Assembly: GCF_037027445.1 (NCBI RefSeq)
Contig: NZ_JBANDL010000002.1
Location: forward strand, 4,968,001 to 5,032,000
Length of the DNA stretch: 64,000 nt
Direction of reading: 5' to 3'
Origin: Lysobacter firmicutimachus
GTDB lineage: Bacteria; Pseudomonadota; Gammaproteobacteria; Xanthomonadales; Xanthomonadaceae
Below are positions 18,500 through 26,518 of this stretch, in pieces. A program made the position numbers and the translations under genes. The notes below the pieces were generated by a model. The model was given only the letters and a program-made list of their open reading frames with translations. It was not told where the DNA came from and did not search any database. Position 1 is the first letter of the stretch, and each line of letters begins with the position of its first letter.

Positions 18500-18600
18500 A
18501 TTGCGCGTTTTTTGCGCGCGCGGCGCGCTCGCTGCGCCATCGCCGCCACTGCGAGGCCGCCGCCGCCGAGTCGCTCGCGACGCGCAAGTCCTTGAATCGC

Positions 18601-18634
18601 ATAAAGCAAAAGCGCACGCCGATGCGTGCGCTTT
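18601..18634 (-). terminator. intrinsic terminator, leftward
   Basis: AAAGCGCACGC (18609-18619) and GCGTGCGCTTT (18624-18634) form an 11-bp stem with a CGAT loop. On the - strand it is followed by TTTTGCTTTAT. It probably ends the transcript of the YG-rich lipoprotein gene to its right. Confidence 0.75.
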
Positions 18635-18870
18635 GGCTGTGTCCCCGGCTTGCGGGGGAATGGGCGCCGACGCCTGACGGGGACGGAACAGGGGGGATCC
18701 GTGATTCCTCGCCAGGCGCCGACATAGAAGTCTTGCTTACCGAAAACGTCCAAATACGACGTAAGCGGTCAGTAGCGGTAGATTGCGGTCACTTCGGCCT
18801 GAACGCAAGTGCGCACCGTTCCACTTTGCAGTGCCGGGGCGCACGACCGTGCACCCCGGCAGGGCTCCGT
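18635..18870. other. 3' flank of the YG-rich lipoprotein gene
   Basis: These 236 bp between the terminator and the lipoprotein stop hold no supported gene. GC content drops locally around 18735-18790. Confidence 0.4.
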
Positions 18871-19374
18871 TCAGCGTTGGACCTCGCGCCAGGGCACGCC
18901 GCGCCGGCCGCTGGCGGGCGGGCTCGACGGCTGCGGCCGCGGCTGCGGGATGCTGCTCGGTTGCGGGATGCCGCTGGGGCCCGGGCCGCTCCAGCGCTGG
19001 CCGCGGTCCGTACGCGCGTCGCGCCACGGAATGCCGCGCGGATGGTCCGGCAGCGACGGCCGGGTGGTCGGCGGGCGGTGCGGACGGTTCGGGTAGTAGT
19101 GGCGCGGATACGGCGACGGGTAATAGCCGTAGGGATAGCCGTAACCGCCGTAACGGTAGGGATTGCCGTAGTAGCCGCCGTAGCGGTAGTACGAGCTGCC
19201 GTAGCCGTAGGGGTAATAGCCGTAGCCGTACGGCGCGCCGTAGTAGCGATAATCGACGCTCGGGCGGCCGTAGTAATACGAACCGCCGCCGCTGCCGCCG
19301 CGCAGGGAATAGTCGGTGACGCAGCCCGCCAGCAGGGCGGTTGCGAGCAAGGGCAATAGCAGTTTGCGAATCAT
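18871..19374 (-). CDS. Tyr/Gly-rich lipoprotein
   Basis: A 167-residue predicted lipoprotein. The signal peptide MIRKLLLPLLATALLAGC has a canonical lipobox (LAGC, Cys18). The mature protein has a low-complexity tract of Y, G and P (for example GAPYGYGYYPYGYGSSYYRYGGYY, shown here only in part: YGYGYYPYGYGSSYYRY) to about residue 95, then a Pro/Arg-rich tail with PRGIPWRDARTDRGQRW and RRGVPWREVQR, an internal repeat of R-G-[IV]-P-W-R. Function is unknown; a surface or envelope structural role is an inference from composition. A second small lipoprotein gene follows 80 bp upstream on the same strand. Confidence 0.85.
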   Translation of the reverse strand: MIRKLLLPLLATALLAGCVTDYSLRGGSGGGSYYYGRPSVDYRYYGAPYGYGYYPYGYGSSYYRYGGYYGNPYRYGGYGYPYGYYPSPYPRHYYPNRPHRPPTTRPSLPDHPRGIPWRDARTDRGQRWSGPGPSGIPQPSSIPQPRPQPSSPPASGRRGVPWREVQR

Positions 19375-19457
19375 GTCGGACCCCCGGTATCAGGGGTCCA
19401 GCTTCGATCCGGCGTTTTGAACTCGGGCTTAATTCGGCCCGGCCCGGCCTGTACGGT

Positions 19458-19586
19458 TCAGCCCGCGGCCTGGGCGTCGGCCGTGGCCTGGGCGTTGGGG
19501 GCCGACACCATGGTCGGGTCGAGGCGGGGCGGTATGCATCCGACGAGCAGGACCGCGAGCAGGCATACCGATAATTTGCGGAGCAT
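19458..19586 (-). CDS. 42-residue small lipoprotein
   Basis: A very short gene, ATG at 19584-19586, stop TGA at 19458-19460. The product begins MLRKLSVCLLAVLLVGCIPP: two basic residues, a hydrophobic core and a lipobox LVGC with the lipidated Cys at 17, leaving a mature chain of 26 residues rich in Ala, Pro and Gln. An AGGGG ribosome-binding site lies 8 bp upstream. It precedes the YG-rich lipoprotein gene on the same strand and may share its transcript. I know of no named family; small lipoproteins of this kind are often missed by annotation. Confidence 0.75.
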   Translation of the reverse strand: MLRKLSVCLLAVLLVGCIPPRLDPTMVSAPNAQATADAQAAG

Positions 19587-19987
19587 GATGCATCCCCTGT
19601 TTTATTGGGCGTCGACGGAATACCGCGCCGTGGGTTCGCTTGGGCCATCGTGGCGCGTCGCCCGGAGTATAGCCAACCGCACTCCGGCGTCGTTCCGTGA
19701 CCGGATCGGCGCACGATGAGATCCAAACTAGCCGCGGCCGGGCGCGAATTCCGGTACGGGCTCACAGATTCGCATGGCGCGGCCGTGCCGCGCGCGGCCG
19801 CGATCGGCACACTTGCCGCGCGCCCCTGGGCTTGAGGTAGATTGCCGCCACGGTCGACCGGCCCGTCCGCGCGATGCGCGGAGGCGATCCGCCGGCGGGA
19901 ACCTTCCGCGTCTGCGGCCGGTCCTGTATCGCGGCGCCGGGAGCGGCGCCGTCGCGCACCACCTCATCTTTGGCCCGGCAGTTCTCG
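19587..19987. other. region upstream of the efflux operon
   Basis: About 400 bp between the small lipoprotein (leftward) and the ABC ATPase (rightward). A -10-like TAGATT occurs near 19836 on the + strand; a GG-N10-GC pattern near 19806 (CGGCACACTTGCCGC) resembles a sigma-54 site only weakly. The open frame running into the ATPase from 19874 lacks protein-like composition before 19988. Confidence 0.4.
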
Positions 19988-20662
19988 ATGATCGAATTGG
20001 AAGCGGTCCATCGTCGCTACGAGATGAATGGGCAGGCGGTAAACGCATTGGATGGGGTGGACCTGAGCATCGAAGCCGGCGAATTCGTCGCCATCACCGG
20101 CGCCTCCGGCTCGGGCAAGTCCAGCCTGCTCAACATCCTCGGCTGCCTCGACCGCCCCACCCGCGGCCGCTATCTGATCGAAGGCCGCGACGTCGCCGCG
20201 CTCGACGACGAAGCCGCCAGCGACATCCGCAACCGCCGCATCGGCTTCGTGTTCCAAAGCTTCCATCTGCTGCCGCGGCTGAGCGTGCTGGAGAACGTGC
20301 TGCTGCCGCTGCGCTTCCATCGCGCGCCGCCGGCCGACAGTGCGCAGCGGGCGCGGCACTTGCTCGACCGGGTCGGCCTGGGCGCGCGCAGCGGGCATCG
20401 GCCCAGCGAGCTATCCGGCGGCCAGCAACAACGCGCGGCGATCGCCCGCGCCCTGCTGCTGCAGCCGGCGCTGCTGCTCGCCGACGAGCCCACCGGCAAC
20501 CTGGACTCGAAAAGCGCCGCCGACGTGCTCGACCTGATCGGCGAAGTCCATGCCGGCGGCCAGACCGTGGTGCTGGTGACCCACGACCGCGACCTCGCCG
20601 CGCGCGCGCCGCGCGAGGTGCGTCTGCACGACGGCAGGATCGAACATGACTCGGCGGCCTGA
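19988..20662 (+). CDS. ABC transporter ATP-binding protein (MacB/LolD type)
   Basis: A 224-residue ATPase of the class that drives MacB-like permeases. Walker A is GASGSGKSS (residues 37-45), the signature is LSGGQQQRAAIARALLLQP, Walker B is LLLADEPTGNLDSKSA and the H-loop is VTHDRD. ATG 19988 is chosen because MIELEAVHRRYEMNG starts the domain directly. Its end overlaps the first adaptor gene by 17 bp. With four following genes it forms a tightly packed efflux operon. Confidence 0.93.
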   Translation: MIELEAVHRRYEMNGQAVNALDGVDLSIEAGEFVAITGASGSGKSSLLNILGCLDRPTRGRYLIEGRDVAALDDEAASDIRNRRIGFVFQSFHLLPRLSVLENVLLPLRFHRAPPADSAQRARHLLDRVGLGARSGHRPSELSGGQQQRAAIARALLLQPALLLADEPTGNLDSKSAADVLDLIGEVHAGGQTVVLVTHDRDLAARAPREVRLHDGRIEHDSAA

Positions 20663-21620
20663 TCGCTACGGCGCCGCGGCGCTGGCGCTGCTGGCCTGCG
20701 CGCCGGCGGCGGCGGCCGTGCTGACCGGCGAGGTGCGCTCGGTCGGCGCGCAGCCGATCTACACCCCGCAATCCAGCACCGCGCCGGTGACGATCCGCTA
20801 CTTCGTACCCGAAGGCCAGGCGGTCAAGGCCGGCGAAGTGGTGCTGCGCATCGACCCCGGCCAGGCCGGCACCCAGATTCCCGAGCTCGACGCCAAGCTC
20901 GAACAGACCCGGGCCAAGGCCGCCAAGGAATTGGTCGAACTTGAGGTCAAGACGGTCGACGCCGAAGTCGCGCTGGCCGACGCCGAGGCCGCGCTGGCCA
21001 CCGCCAGGATCGAAGCGGCGATTCCGCGCGGCCTGATCTCGCAGCTCGACTACGACCGCCATCAGGGCGAATTGGACAAGACCACCCGCGAGCTCAAGCT
21101 CAAGCGCGAGCAACTCGCCGCCGCGCGCGCCGCCCATGCGCGCCGGAGCGAGGACGCGCGGTTAGAGCTGGCCAAGCTGAGCGGCCAACGCGACTACTAC
21201 GCCCTGCTGCTGCGCCAGTCGGAGGTGCGCGCCGAACGCGACGGCATCGTCCTGCACGGGTTCAATACCAGTTGGAGCGGTGGCCGCATCGACGAAGGCA
21301 GCTCCACCATGCCCGGCAGCAAAGCCGGCGAGATCGCCAGCGGCGGCAGCGGCATGCAAATCCGCGCCTGGGCGCTGGAGCCGGACCGGCGCGGCTTGCG
21401 CGTCGGCCAGCCGGTGCAACTGGCCTTCGACGCTCTGCCGCGGCAACGCCTGCAGGGACGCATCACCGCGATCGCCGGCGCACCCGACCGCAAACCCGAA
21501 TGGGGCGAAGGCCGTTACTTCAGCGTCGACATCGCCCTGCCCGAACGGCATGCGCTCAAGTTGCTGCCGGGCATGAGCGTGCGGGTCAGCCCCCTGGCCG
21601 CACCCGGAGCGGCGCGATGA
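20646..21620 (+). CDS. HlyD-family periplasmic adaptor, first of three
   Basis: A 324-residue periplasmic protein with a signal peptide (ALALLACAPAAAA). A biotinyl-lipoyl half-motif occurs near residue 60 (VPEGQAVKAGEVVLRIDPGQAG), then a long helical hairpin (about 75-175, rich in KTxEL and LKLKREQLAAARAA), then the second lipoyl half (SEVRAERDGIVLHG) and a beta-barrel with LRVGQPVQLAFDALP. This is the MacA/HlyD fold that links an inner-membrane transporter to an outer-membrane channel. The stop overlaps the next start (ATGA). Confidence 0.9.
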   Translation: MTRRPDRYGAAALALLACAPAAAAVLTGEVRSVGAQPIYTPQSSTAPVTIRYFVPEGQAVKAGEVVLRIDPGQAGTQIPELDAKLEQTRAKAAKELVELEVKTVDAEVALADAEAALATARIEAAIPRGLISQLDYDRHQGELDKTTRELKLKREQLAAARAAHARRSEDARLELAKLSGQRDYYALLLRQSEVRAERDGIVLHGFNTSWSGGRIDEGSSTMPGSKAGEIASGGSGMQIRAWALEPDRRGLRVGQPVQLAFDALPRQRLQGRITAIAGAPDRKPEWGEGRYFSVDIALPERHALKLLPGMSVRVSPLAAPGAAR

Positions 21621-22591
21621 ATCCGCGCCGCGGCTTCCTCGCCTTGGCGCTGGCCGCCGGCGCCACCGCGGCCGCGGCCGCGGCCGCGCCGTTGCGCGTG
21701 GACGGCGAAGTCTATGCACGCCGCACGTCGGCGCTGATGCCGCCGACGGTCGAGCGCATGTGGCAGTTCAACATCACCCAGCTCGCCCCCGACGGCGCGC
21801 CGGTCAAGCGCGGCCAGCCGGTGATCGCCTTCGACAGCAACGAGGTGGTCAAGCAGCTTGCGGAAAAGCGCAGCCGGCTCAAGGAAAAGCAGGTCGAGCT
21901 GGACAAACTCGACCTGGAACTGGCCGAGCGCGAGCGCACCGAACGCCTGGCCACCGACGAGGCGCGCGCCGCGCTCGACAAGGCGCAACGCAAGACCCAG
22001 CAACCGGCCGAGCTGATCGCCGGCATCGAGTACCGCAAGCTGCTGATCGCACGCAGCCAGGCCGAGCGCAAGCTGGCCCTGGCGCAACGCCGCGAAACCT
22101 TGTCCGCCGAGCAACGCCGGCAGGAGCGGCGCCTGCTCGCCGCCGAGCGCGCGCAGCTGCAGGCCGACGTCGACCGCCTGCAGCGCTCGCTGGCGGCGCT
22201 GGAAGTGCGCGCGCCGCGCGACGGATTGATGATGCACCGAAGCAATTGGGAAGGCGAAAAGTACGACGTCGGCTCGCAGGCCTGGGTCGGCCAGACGGTG
22301 GCCGAGATTCCCGACATGAGCACGCTGGCGGTGCGCGCCGAACTGCCCGAGCGCGAGCTGCAGCGCGTCGCGGTCGGCGCGCCGGTGCGGATCGTGGTCG
22401 AAGGCGGCGCCGGCAGCGTGCTGCGCGGACGGATCGAGTCGGTCGGACGCGCGGTGCGCAGCAAATCGCAAGTACAGCCGGTGCCGGTGCTGGACCTGGA
22501 CGTGCGCCTGGACGATCCGCGCGCGCCGTTGCGTCCGGGCCAGGCGGTGCGGGTCGAGATTCCGGCGCCGACGCGGAGCGCGCGGCCATGA
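21617..22591 (+). CDS. HlyD-family periplasmic adaptor, second of three
   Basis: Also 324 residues. An Ala-rich signal peptide precedes PLRVDGEVYARRTSALMPPTVERMW; the lipoyl half is DGAPVKRGQPVIAFDSN, and the helical hairpin (about residues 75-195) has strong coiled-coil character (KRSRLKEKQVELDKLDLELAE). The second lipoyl half is LEVRAPRDGLMMH and the barrel domain has VAVGAPVRIVVEGG. The sequence differs clearly from its neighbours, so it is not a recent tandem copy. It is coupled on both sides by 4-bp ATGA overlaps. Confidence 0.9.
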   Translation: MNPRRGFLALALAAGATAAAAAAAPLRVDGEVYARRTSALMPPTVERMWQFNITQLAPDGAPVKRGQPVIAFDSNEVVKQLAEKRSRLKEKQVELDKLDLELAERERTERLATDEARAALDKAQRKTQQPAELIAGIEYRKLLIARSQAERKLALAQRRETLSAEQRRQERRLLAAERAQLQADVDRLQRSLAALEVRAPRDGLMMHRSNWEGEKYDVGSQAWVGQTVAEIPDMSTLAVRAELPERELQRVAVGAPVRIVVEGGAGSVLRGRIESVGRAVRSKSQVQPVPVLDLDVRLDDPRAPLRPGQAVRVEIPAPTRSARP

Positions 22592-23937
22592 GCGCGTACC
22601 GGCTTCGATTGCGCGCCGTCGCGGCAGCGAGCCTGGCGCTGGCCGGCGGCTTGGGCGTCGCATCGACGACCGGTTGCACCGCCGAGCAGGCCCCGGCGGC
22701 GACCGAAATCGTGGCCACGGCGCCGCTGCGGCTCAGTGTCGCCGGCGAAGGCGAGCTCAAGCCGGCCAAAGCCACGCCCTTGCAGGTGCCCGGGCGCAAT
22801 TGGTCGGCGCGGCAACTGGAGTGGATGTTGCCGGAGGGCAGCGCGGTCAAGCGCGGCGACCTGATCGCGCGTTTTTCCGCTGCGCAAGGCCAACAGGAAC
22901 TGGCCCAGACCCTGATCGACCTGCAGCGCAACGAACTCGCCCGCGCGGCCAAGCAGGGCGATCTCGACACCGCGCAAAGCAAGGTCGCGGTCGACCTGGC
23001 CCAGGTCGCGGTGCAACTGGGCATCGCCGAGCGCTACGCCGGCGCCGACCTGAGCACGATGGCGCGCAACGAGGTGCTGGACGCGGTCGAGGACGCACGC
23101 TTCCTGCACGCCAAGCGCGACACCTTGGAATGGCAGCGCGACCAGGCCGGCGTGCGCGGCGGCGCCGAGCTGGCGGTGCTCGACGCCCAACGCGCGACCT
23201 TCGACATCACCGCCAAAGCGCGCCAGGCCGACCTGGACGCGCTGGAACTGCGCGCGCCCAACGACGGCGTGCTGATGCTCAGCGCCAACTGGTCCGGCGA
23301 CAAGCCCAGCGTCGGCGCCACCCTGCGCGCCGGCTTCGACTACGGCAGCCTGCCCGACGCCTCGGCGATGGAACTGGAACTGAGCCTGCCGCAGATCGAG
23401 GCGCAGGGGGTCGAGGTCGGCGACGCGGTCGAGATGGCGCCGGTCGGCCGCCCCGAGCAGCGCATCGTCGCCAAGCTGTCGTGGGTCGCCAGTGCGGCCA
23501 AGGTCCGCAGCCAGGAAAGTCCGGTGAAGTATCTGTCGATGAAGGCGCCGATCCCGGCCGAAGCGATCGCGCGCTACAAGCTGGTGCCGGGACAACGCCT
23601 GCGCGCGCGGGTGATTCTGTTCGACGCGCCGCGTACGCTCAGCGTCGCCAACGTCGCCATCGAGGGCGATGCCGGCAAGGAGTACGTCAGGGTGCGCCAG
23701 GGCGGCGACTTCCTGCGCCGCGAGGTGCGCCTGGGCGCGCGCGGACCGGCGCGCTCGCAGGTGCTGTCCGGCTTGCGCGACGGCGACGAAGTGCTGCTGG
23801 CCGCGGCCGGCGCGGTCGCCGCTCACGACGGAGCCGGCGACGACGACACGGATGCCGGCGGCGACGCGGTGCCGGCCAGTACGGCCGCCGACGCTCCCGC
23901 CGCGGCGGCGCGCAGCCCGCGCCAGGCCCGGCCATGA
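22588..23937 (+). CDS. HlyD-family periplasmic adaptor, third of three
   Basis: A longer adaptor of 449 residues. The N-terminal signal ends near GVASTTGCTAEQ; a Cys is present but the lipobox is not canonical, so lipidation is uncertain. Lipoyl halves are PEGSAVKRGDLIARFSAAQG and LELRAPNDGVLMLSANW, with a helical hairpin between (about 105-215). A membrane-proximal domain follows (LVPGQRLRARVILFD; VRVRQGGDFLRREVRLGAR; LSGLRDGDEVLLAA), as in MacA. The C-terminal 35 residues are low-complexity Asp/Ala. The stop overlaps the permease start. Confidence 0.9.
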   Translation: MSAYRLRLRAVAAASLALAGGLGVASTTGCTAEQAPAATEIVATAPLRLSVAGEGELKPAKATPLQVPGRNWSARQLEWMLPEGSAVKRGDLIARFSAAQGQQELAQTLIDLQRNELARAAKQGDLDTAQSKVAVDLAQVAVQLGIAERYAGADLSTMARNEVLDAVEDARFLHAKRDTLEWQRDQAGVRGGAELAVLDAQRATFDITAKARQADLDALELRAPNDGVLMLSANWSGDKPSVGATLRAGFDYGSLPDASAMELELSLPQIEAQGVEVGDAVEMAPVGRPEQRIVAKLSWVASAAKVRSQESPVKYLSMKAPIPAEAIARYKLVPGQRLRARVILFDAPRTLSVANVAIEGDAGKEYVRVRQGGDFLRREVRLGARGPARSQVLSGLRDGDEVLLAAAGAVAAHDGAGDDDTDAGGDAVPASTAADAPAAAARSPRQARP

Positions 23938-25184
23938 GCGCGCTGTTGAAGGCGTTGCCGCCGATCTGGCGCGAGGCGGTAGAGGAGCTGTGGCGGCGAC
24001 GCCTGCGCACGCTGCTGACCCTGCTCGGCCTGATCTTCGGCGTCGGCGCCATCGTCGCCATGCAAGCGGTCGGCGAAGGCAGCCGGCGCGAAGCGCTGCG
24101 CCTGGTCGAGAGCCTGGGCCTCAACAATCTCATCGCCGAAGCCAAGGCCCAGGACGAAAACAGCCTGCGCGAGACCCGCGCGCGCAGCCTCGGCCTGAGC
24201 CTGGCCGACGCCGACGCCGCGTTGGCGGTGGTGCCTGGCGCCGAGCGCTACGCCGCGGAAAAGCCGGTGCGCACCCATTCGGTGTTCAGCGACTACGGCC
24301 GCAGCGACGCCCAGACCAGCGGCGTGAGCCCGGACTACTTCGCCCTGTCCTCGCTGCGCATCGCCCGCGGGCGCGCCCTCGGCGCCCAGGACGACCTGCG
24401 CCTGGCCGCGGTCGCGGTGCTCGGCCATCAGGCCGCGGCGGATCTGTTTCCCGGCATGGACCCGATCGGGCAGTTGCTCAAGGTCAATCACGTCTGGCTG
24501 GAAGTGGTCGGCGTGCTGGCCGACCGCGACCTGAGCAAGGACCAGTTCGAAGGCGTGCAGTTGGGACTGGAGAGCAACCGCGTCTACCTGCCGCTGGCCA
24601 GCGCCCGCGCGCGCTTCCGCTTCCAGCCGCAAGAGGACGAAGTCGACCGCTTCCTGCTGCGCCTGCGCGATCCGTCGCAACTCGCCGCCGGCGCGCGCGT
24701 GCTGTCGACCGTGCTGACCCAGCGCCACGCCGGCATGGCCGATTTCCGTCTGGTGGTGCCGCAGCAGTTGTTCCAGCAGCACCAGAAGACCCAGCGCATC
24801 TTCCGCGTGGTGATGGGGGCGATCGCCGGCGTCAGCCTGCTGGTCGGCGGCATCGGCATCATGAACATCATGCTCGCCAACGTGCTCGAACGCCGGCGCG
24901 AGATCGGCTTGTTGCGGGCGCTCGGCGCGCGCCGGCGCGACGTGATCGCGCAGTTCCTGCGCGAGGCCACGGTGATCTGCGTCGCCGGCGCCGCGCTGGG
25001 ATTGCTGTTCGGCATCGCGCTGGCCTATCTGATCGCCTTCTTCGCCGGCTGGCAGGTGGCCTGGGCGCCGCTGCCGGTGCTGTCCTCGGCGCTGTTCTGC
25101 GCCGCCGTCGGCCTGGCCTTCGGCGTCTACCCCGCGCGCCAGGCGGCGCGCCTGGACCCGATCGCCGCCCTGCGCCACGATTGA
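23934..25184 (+). CDS. MacB-like ABC transporter permease (FtsX domain)
   Basis: A 416-residue permease. A first membrane helix (residues 26-47, LLTLLGLIFGVGAIVAMQAVG) is followed by a periplasmic MacB core domain (about 50-280) and three helices (MGAIAGVSLLVGGIGIMNIMLANV; EATVICVAGAALGLLFGIALAYLIAFFAG, each quoted in part: VSLLVGGIGIMNIMLA, AALGLLFGIALAYL) near the end, closing with YPARQAARLDPIAALRHD, the standard MacB/FtsX ending. Such permeases do not move substrate through the bilayer but power export from the periplasm. It ends the five-gene operon; no outer-membrane channel gene is adjacent. Confidence 0.92.
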   Translation: MSALLKALPPIWREAVEELWRRRLRTLLTLLGLIFGVGAIVAMQAVGEGSRREALRLVESLGLNNLIAEAKAQDENSLRETRARSLGLSLADADAALAVVPGAERYAAEKPVRTHSVFSDYGRSDAQTSGVSPDYFALSSLRIARGRALGAQDDLRLAAVAVLGHQAAADLFPGMDPIGQLLKVNHVWLEVVGVLADRDLSKDQFEGVQLGLESNRVYLPLASARARFRFQPQEDEVDRFLLRLRDPSQLAAGARVLSTVLTQRHAGMADFRLVVPQQLFQQHQKTQRIFRVVMGAIAGVSLLVGGIGIMNIMLANVLERRREIGLLRALGARRRDVIAQFLREATVICVAGAALGLLFGIALAYLIAFFAGWQVAWAPLPVLSSALFCAAVGLAFGVYPARQAARLDPIAALRHD

Positions 25185-25291
25185 TCCACCGCCGGGCCCG
25201 GCGCCGGACCCGGCACACACTTCGCAGCCGTCCCGACGCACCCGCCACGCCCCGCACGCTGCGTTCGCCGCCCCTGCGCTACGCTTGGGCC

Positions 25292-26299
25292 ATGAACGAC
25301 CTGACCGTCTCCCCCGCGGCCGATGCCGCCCTCGCCCCGGCCGCGCCGGAATTCGCCGACATCCTCGCCGCCGCCGCGCGCATCGCGCCGCACGCGCACG
25401 CCACGCCGGTGCTGCGCTCGCGCGCGATCGACGAATTGGCCGGCTGCGAGCTGCACTTCAAATGCGAGAACCTGCAGCGCGGCGGCGCGTTCAAGTTCCG
25501 CGGCGCCTGCAATGCGGTGTTCGCCCTCAGCGACGAAGACGCCGCACGCGGCATCGTCACTCAAAGCTCGGGCAATCACGGCGGCGCGATCGCGCTGGCC
25601 GCGCGCCTGCGCGGCACCACCGCGACCGTGGTCGCGCCGCACAACACGCCGCAGGTCAAGCTCGCCGCGATCCGCGCCTACGGCGCGCGCATCGTGCCCT
25701 GCGAGCCGCTGCAATCCTCGCGCGACGCGGTCACCGCCCAGGTGCTGGCCGACACCGGCGGGGTGCTGGTGCATCCGTTCAACGATCCCAAGGTGATCGC
25801 CGGCCAGGGCACTGCGACCCTGGAACTGCTCGGCCATGCGCCGCAGTTGGACGCGGTGATCGCCCCGGTCAGCGGTGGCGGATTGCTGTCCGGCACCGCG
25901 ATCGCGGCGCACGGCGTCGATCCGGCGATCGAGGTCTACGGCGCCGAACCGCAAGGCGCCCGCGATGCGCACGATTCGCTGCGCGAAGGGCGCAGGATCA
26001 CCGGCCGCACCCCGGACACGATCTGCGACGGCCTGCGCGCCGAGCTGGGCACGCTCACCTTTCCTATCCTGAGCCGGCACGTGCGCGAGATCCTGCTGGT
26101 CGACGACGCCCAGGTGATCGCGGCGATGCGGCTGATCTGGGAACGCATGAAGCTGGTGGTCGAGCCCTCCGGCGCGGTGCCGCTGGCGGTGGTCCTGGCC
26201 CAGCGCGAACGCTTCGCCGGACGCCGGGTCGGGCTGATCGTGTCCGGCGGCAATGTCGATCTGGGATTGGCGTCCGCCTGGTTCGCCGACGCCTCCTGA
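25292..26299 (+). CDS. PLP-dependent serine/threonine dehydratase (or serine racemase)
   Basis: A 335-residue fold-type II PLP enzyme. The catalytic Lys is in GGAFKFRGA (about residue 69), the substrate loop is SSGNHGGAIALAA (about 91), the phosphate-binding glycine loop is SGGGLLSGT (about 194), and the end has SGGNVDLG. These fit threonine dehydratase / serine racemase enzymes that deaminate Thr or Ser. The usual S-N-G-N loop is here SSGNHG and GNH is conserved. There is no ACT regulatory domain, so it is the short catabolic type. It follows the efflux operon by 107 bp and may have its own promoter. Confidence 0.9.
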   Translation: MNDLTVSPAADAALAPAAPEFADILAAAARIAPHAHATPVLRSRAIDELAGCELHFKCENLQRGGAFKFRGACNAVFALSDEDAARGIVTQSSGNHGGAIALAARLRGTTATVVAPHNTPQVKLAAIRAYGARIVPCEPLQSSRDAVTAQVLADTGGVLVHPFNDPKVIAGQGTATLELLGHAPQLDAVIAPVSGGGLLSGTAIAAHGVDPAIEVYGAEPQGARDAHDSLREGRRITGRTPDTICDGLRAELGTLTFPILSRHVREILLVDDAQVIAAMRLIWERMKLVVEPSGAVPLAVVLAQRERFAGRRVGLIVSGGNVDLGLASAWFADAS

Positions 26300-26325
26300 C
26301 CGGTTCGCGAACGGTTTCGCGTTTG

Positions 26326-26371
26326 TTATGCGGCAGCGTTTTCTACGGACGCGTACGGCCGCATAAAACGC
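26326..26371 (+). promoter_or_regulatory. interlocked inverted repeats, possible pseudoknot
   Basis: TTATGCGGC (26326-26334) pairs with GCCGCATAA (26358-26366), while GCGTTTT (26336-26342) inside its loop pairs with AAAACGC (26365-26371) just outside. The arrangement A-B-A'-B' is that of a pseudoknot or of two exclusive hairpins, about 150 bp before the V4R gene. Confidence 0.4.
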
Positions 26372-26518
26372 GGAAAAACTCCCTTCATCTGTGATCTTGG
26401 TTTGCGTTTTTTGTGAACGCAGCTGGCACGCTGCGCCATCGCGCGCCAGTCCCTGTCATGACGCGCCGCTCGGACAGCGAGCGTCTTCAGGAACATGCAC
26501 AGGCCAGGGGAGTTACAC

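Noticed and set aside
18349..18753. Open frames across the small-RNA region on both strands
   Set aside because: They read through two strong terminators and have Arg/Pro-rich random-like sequence.
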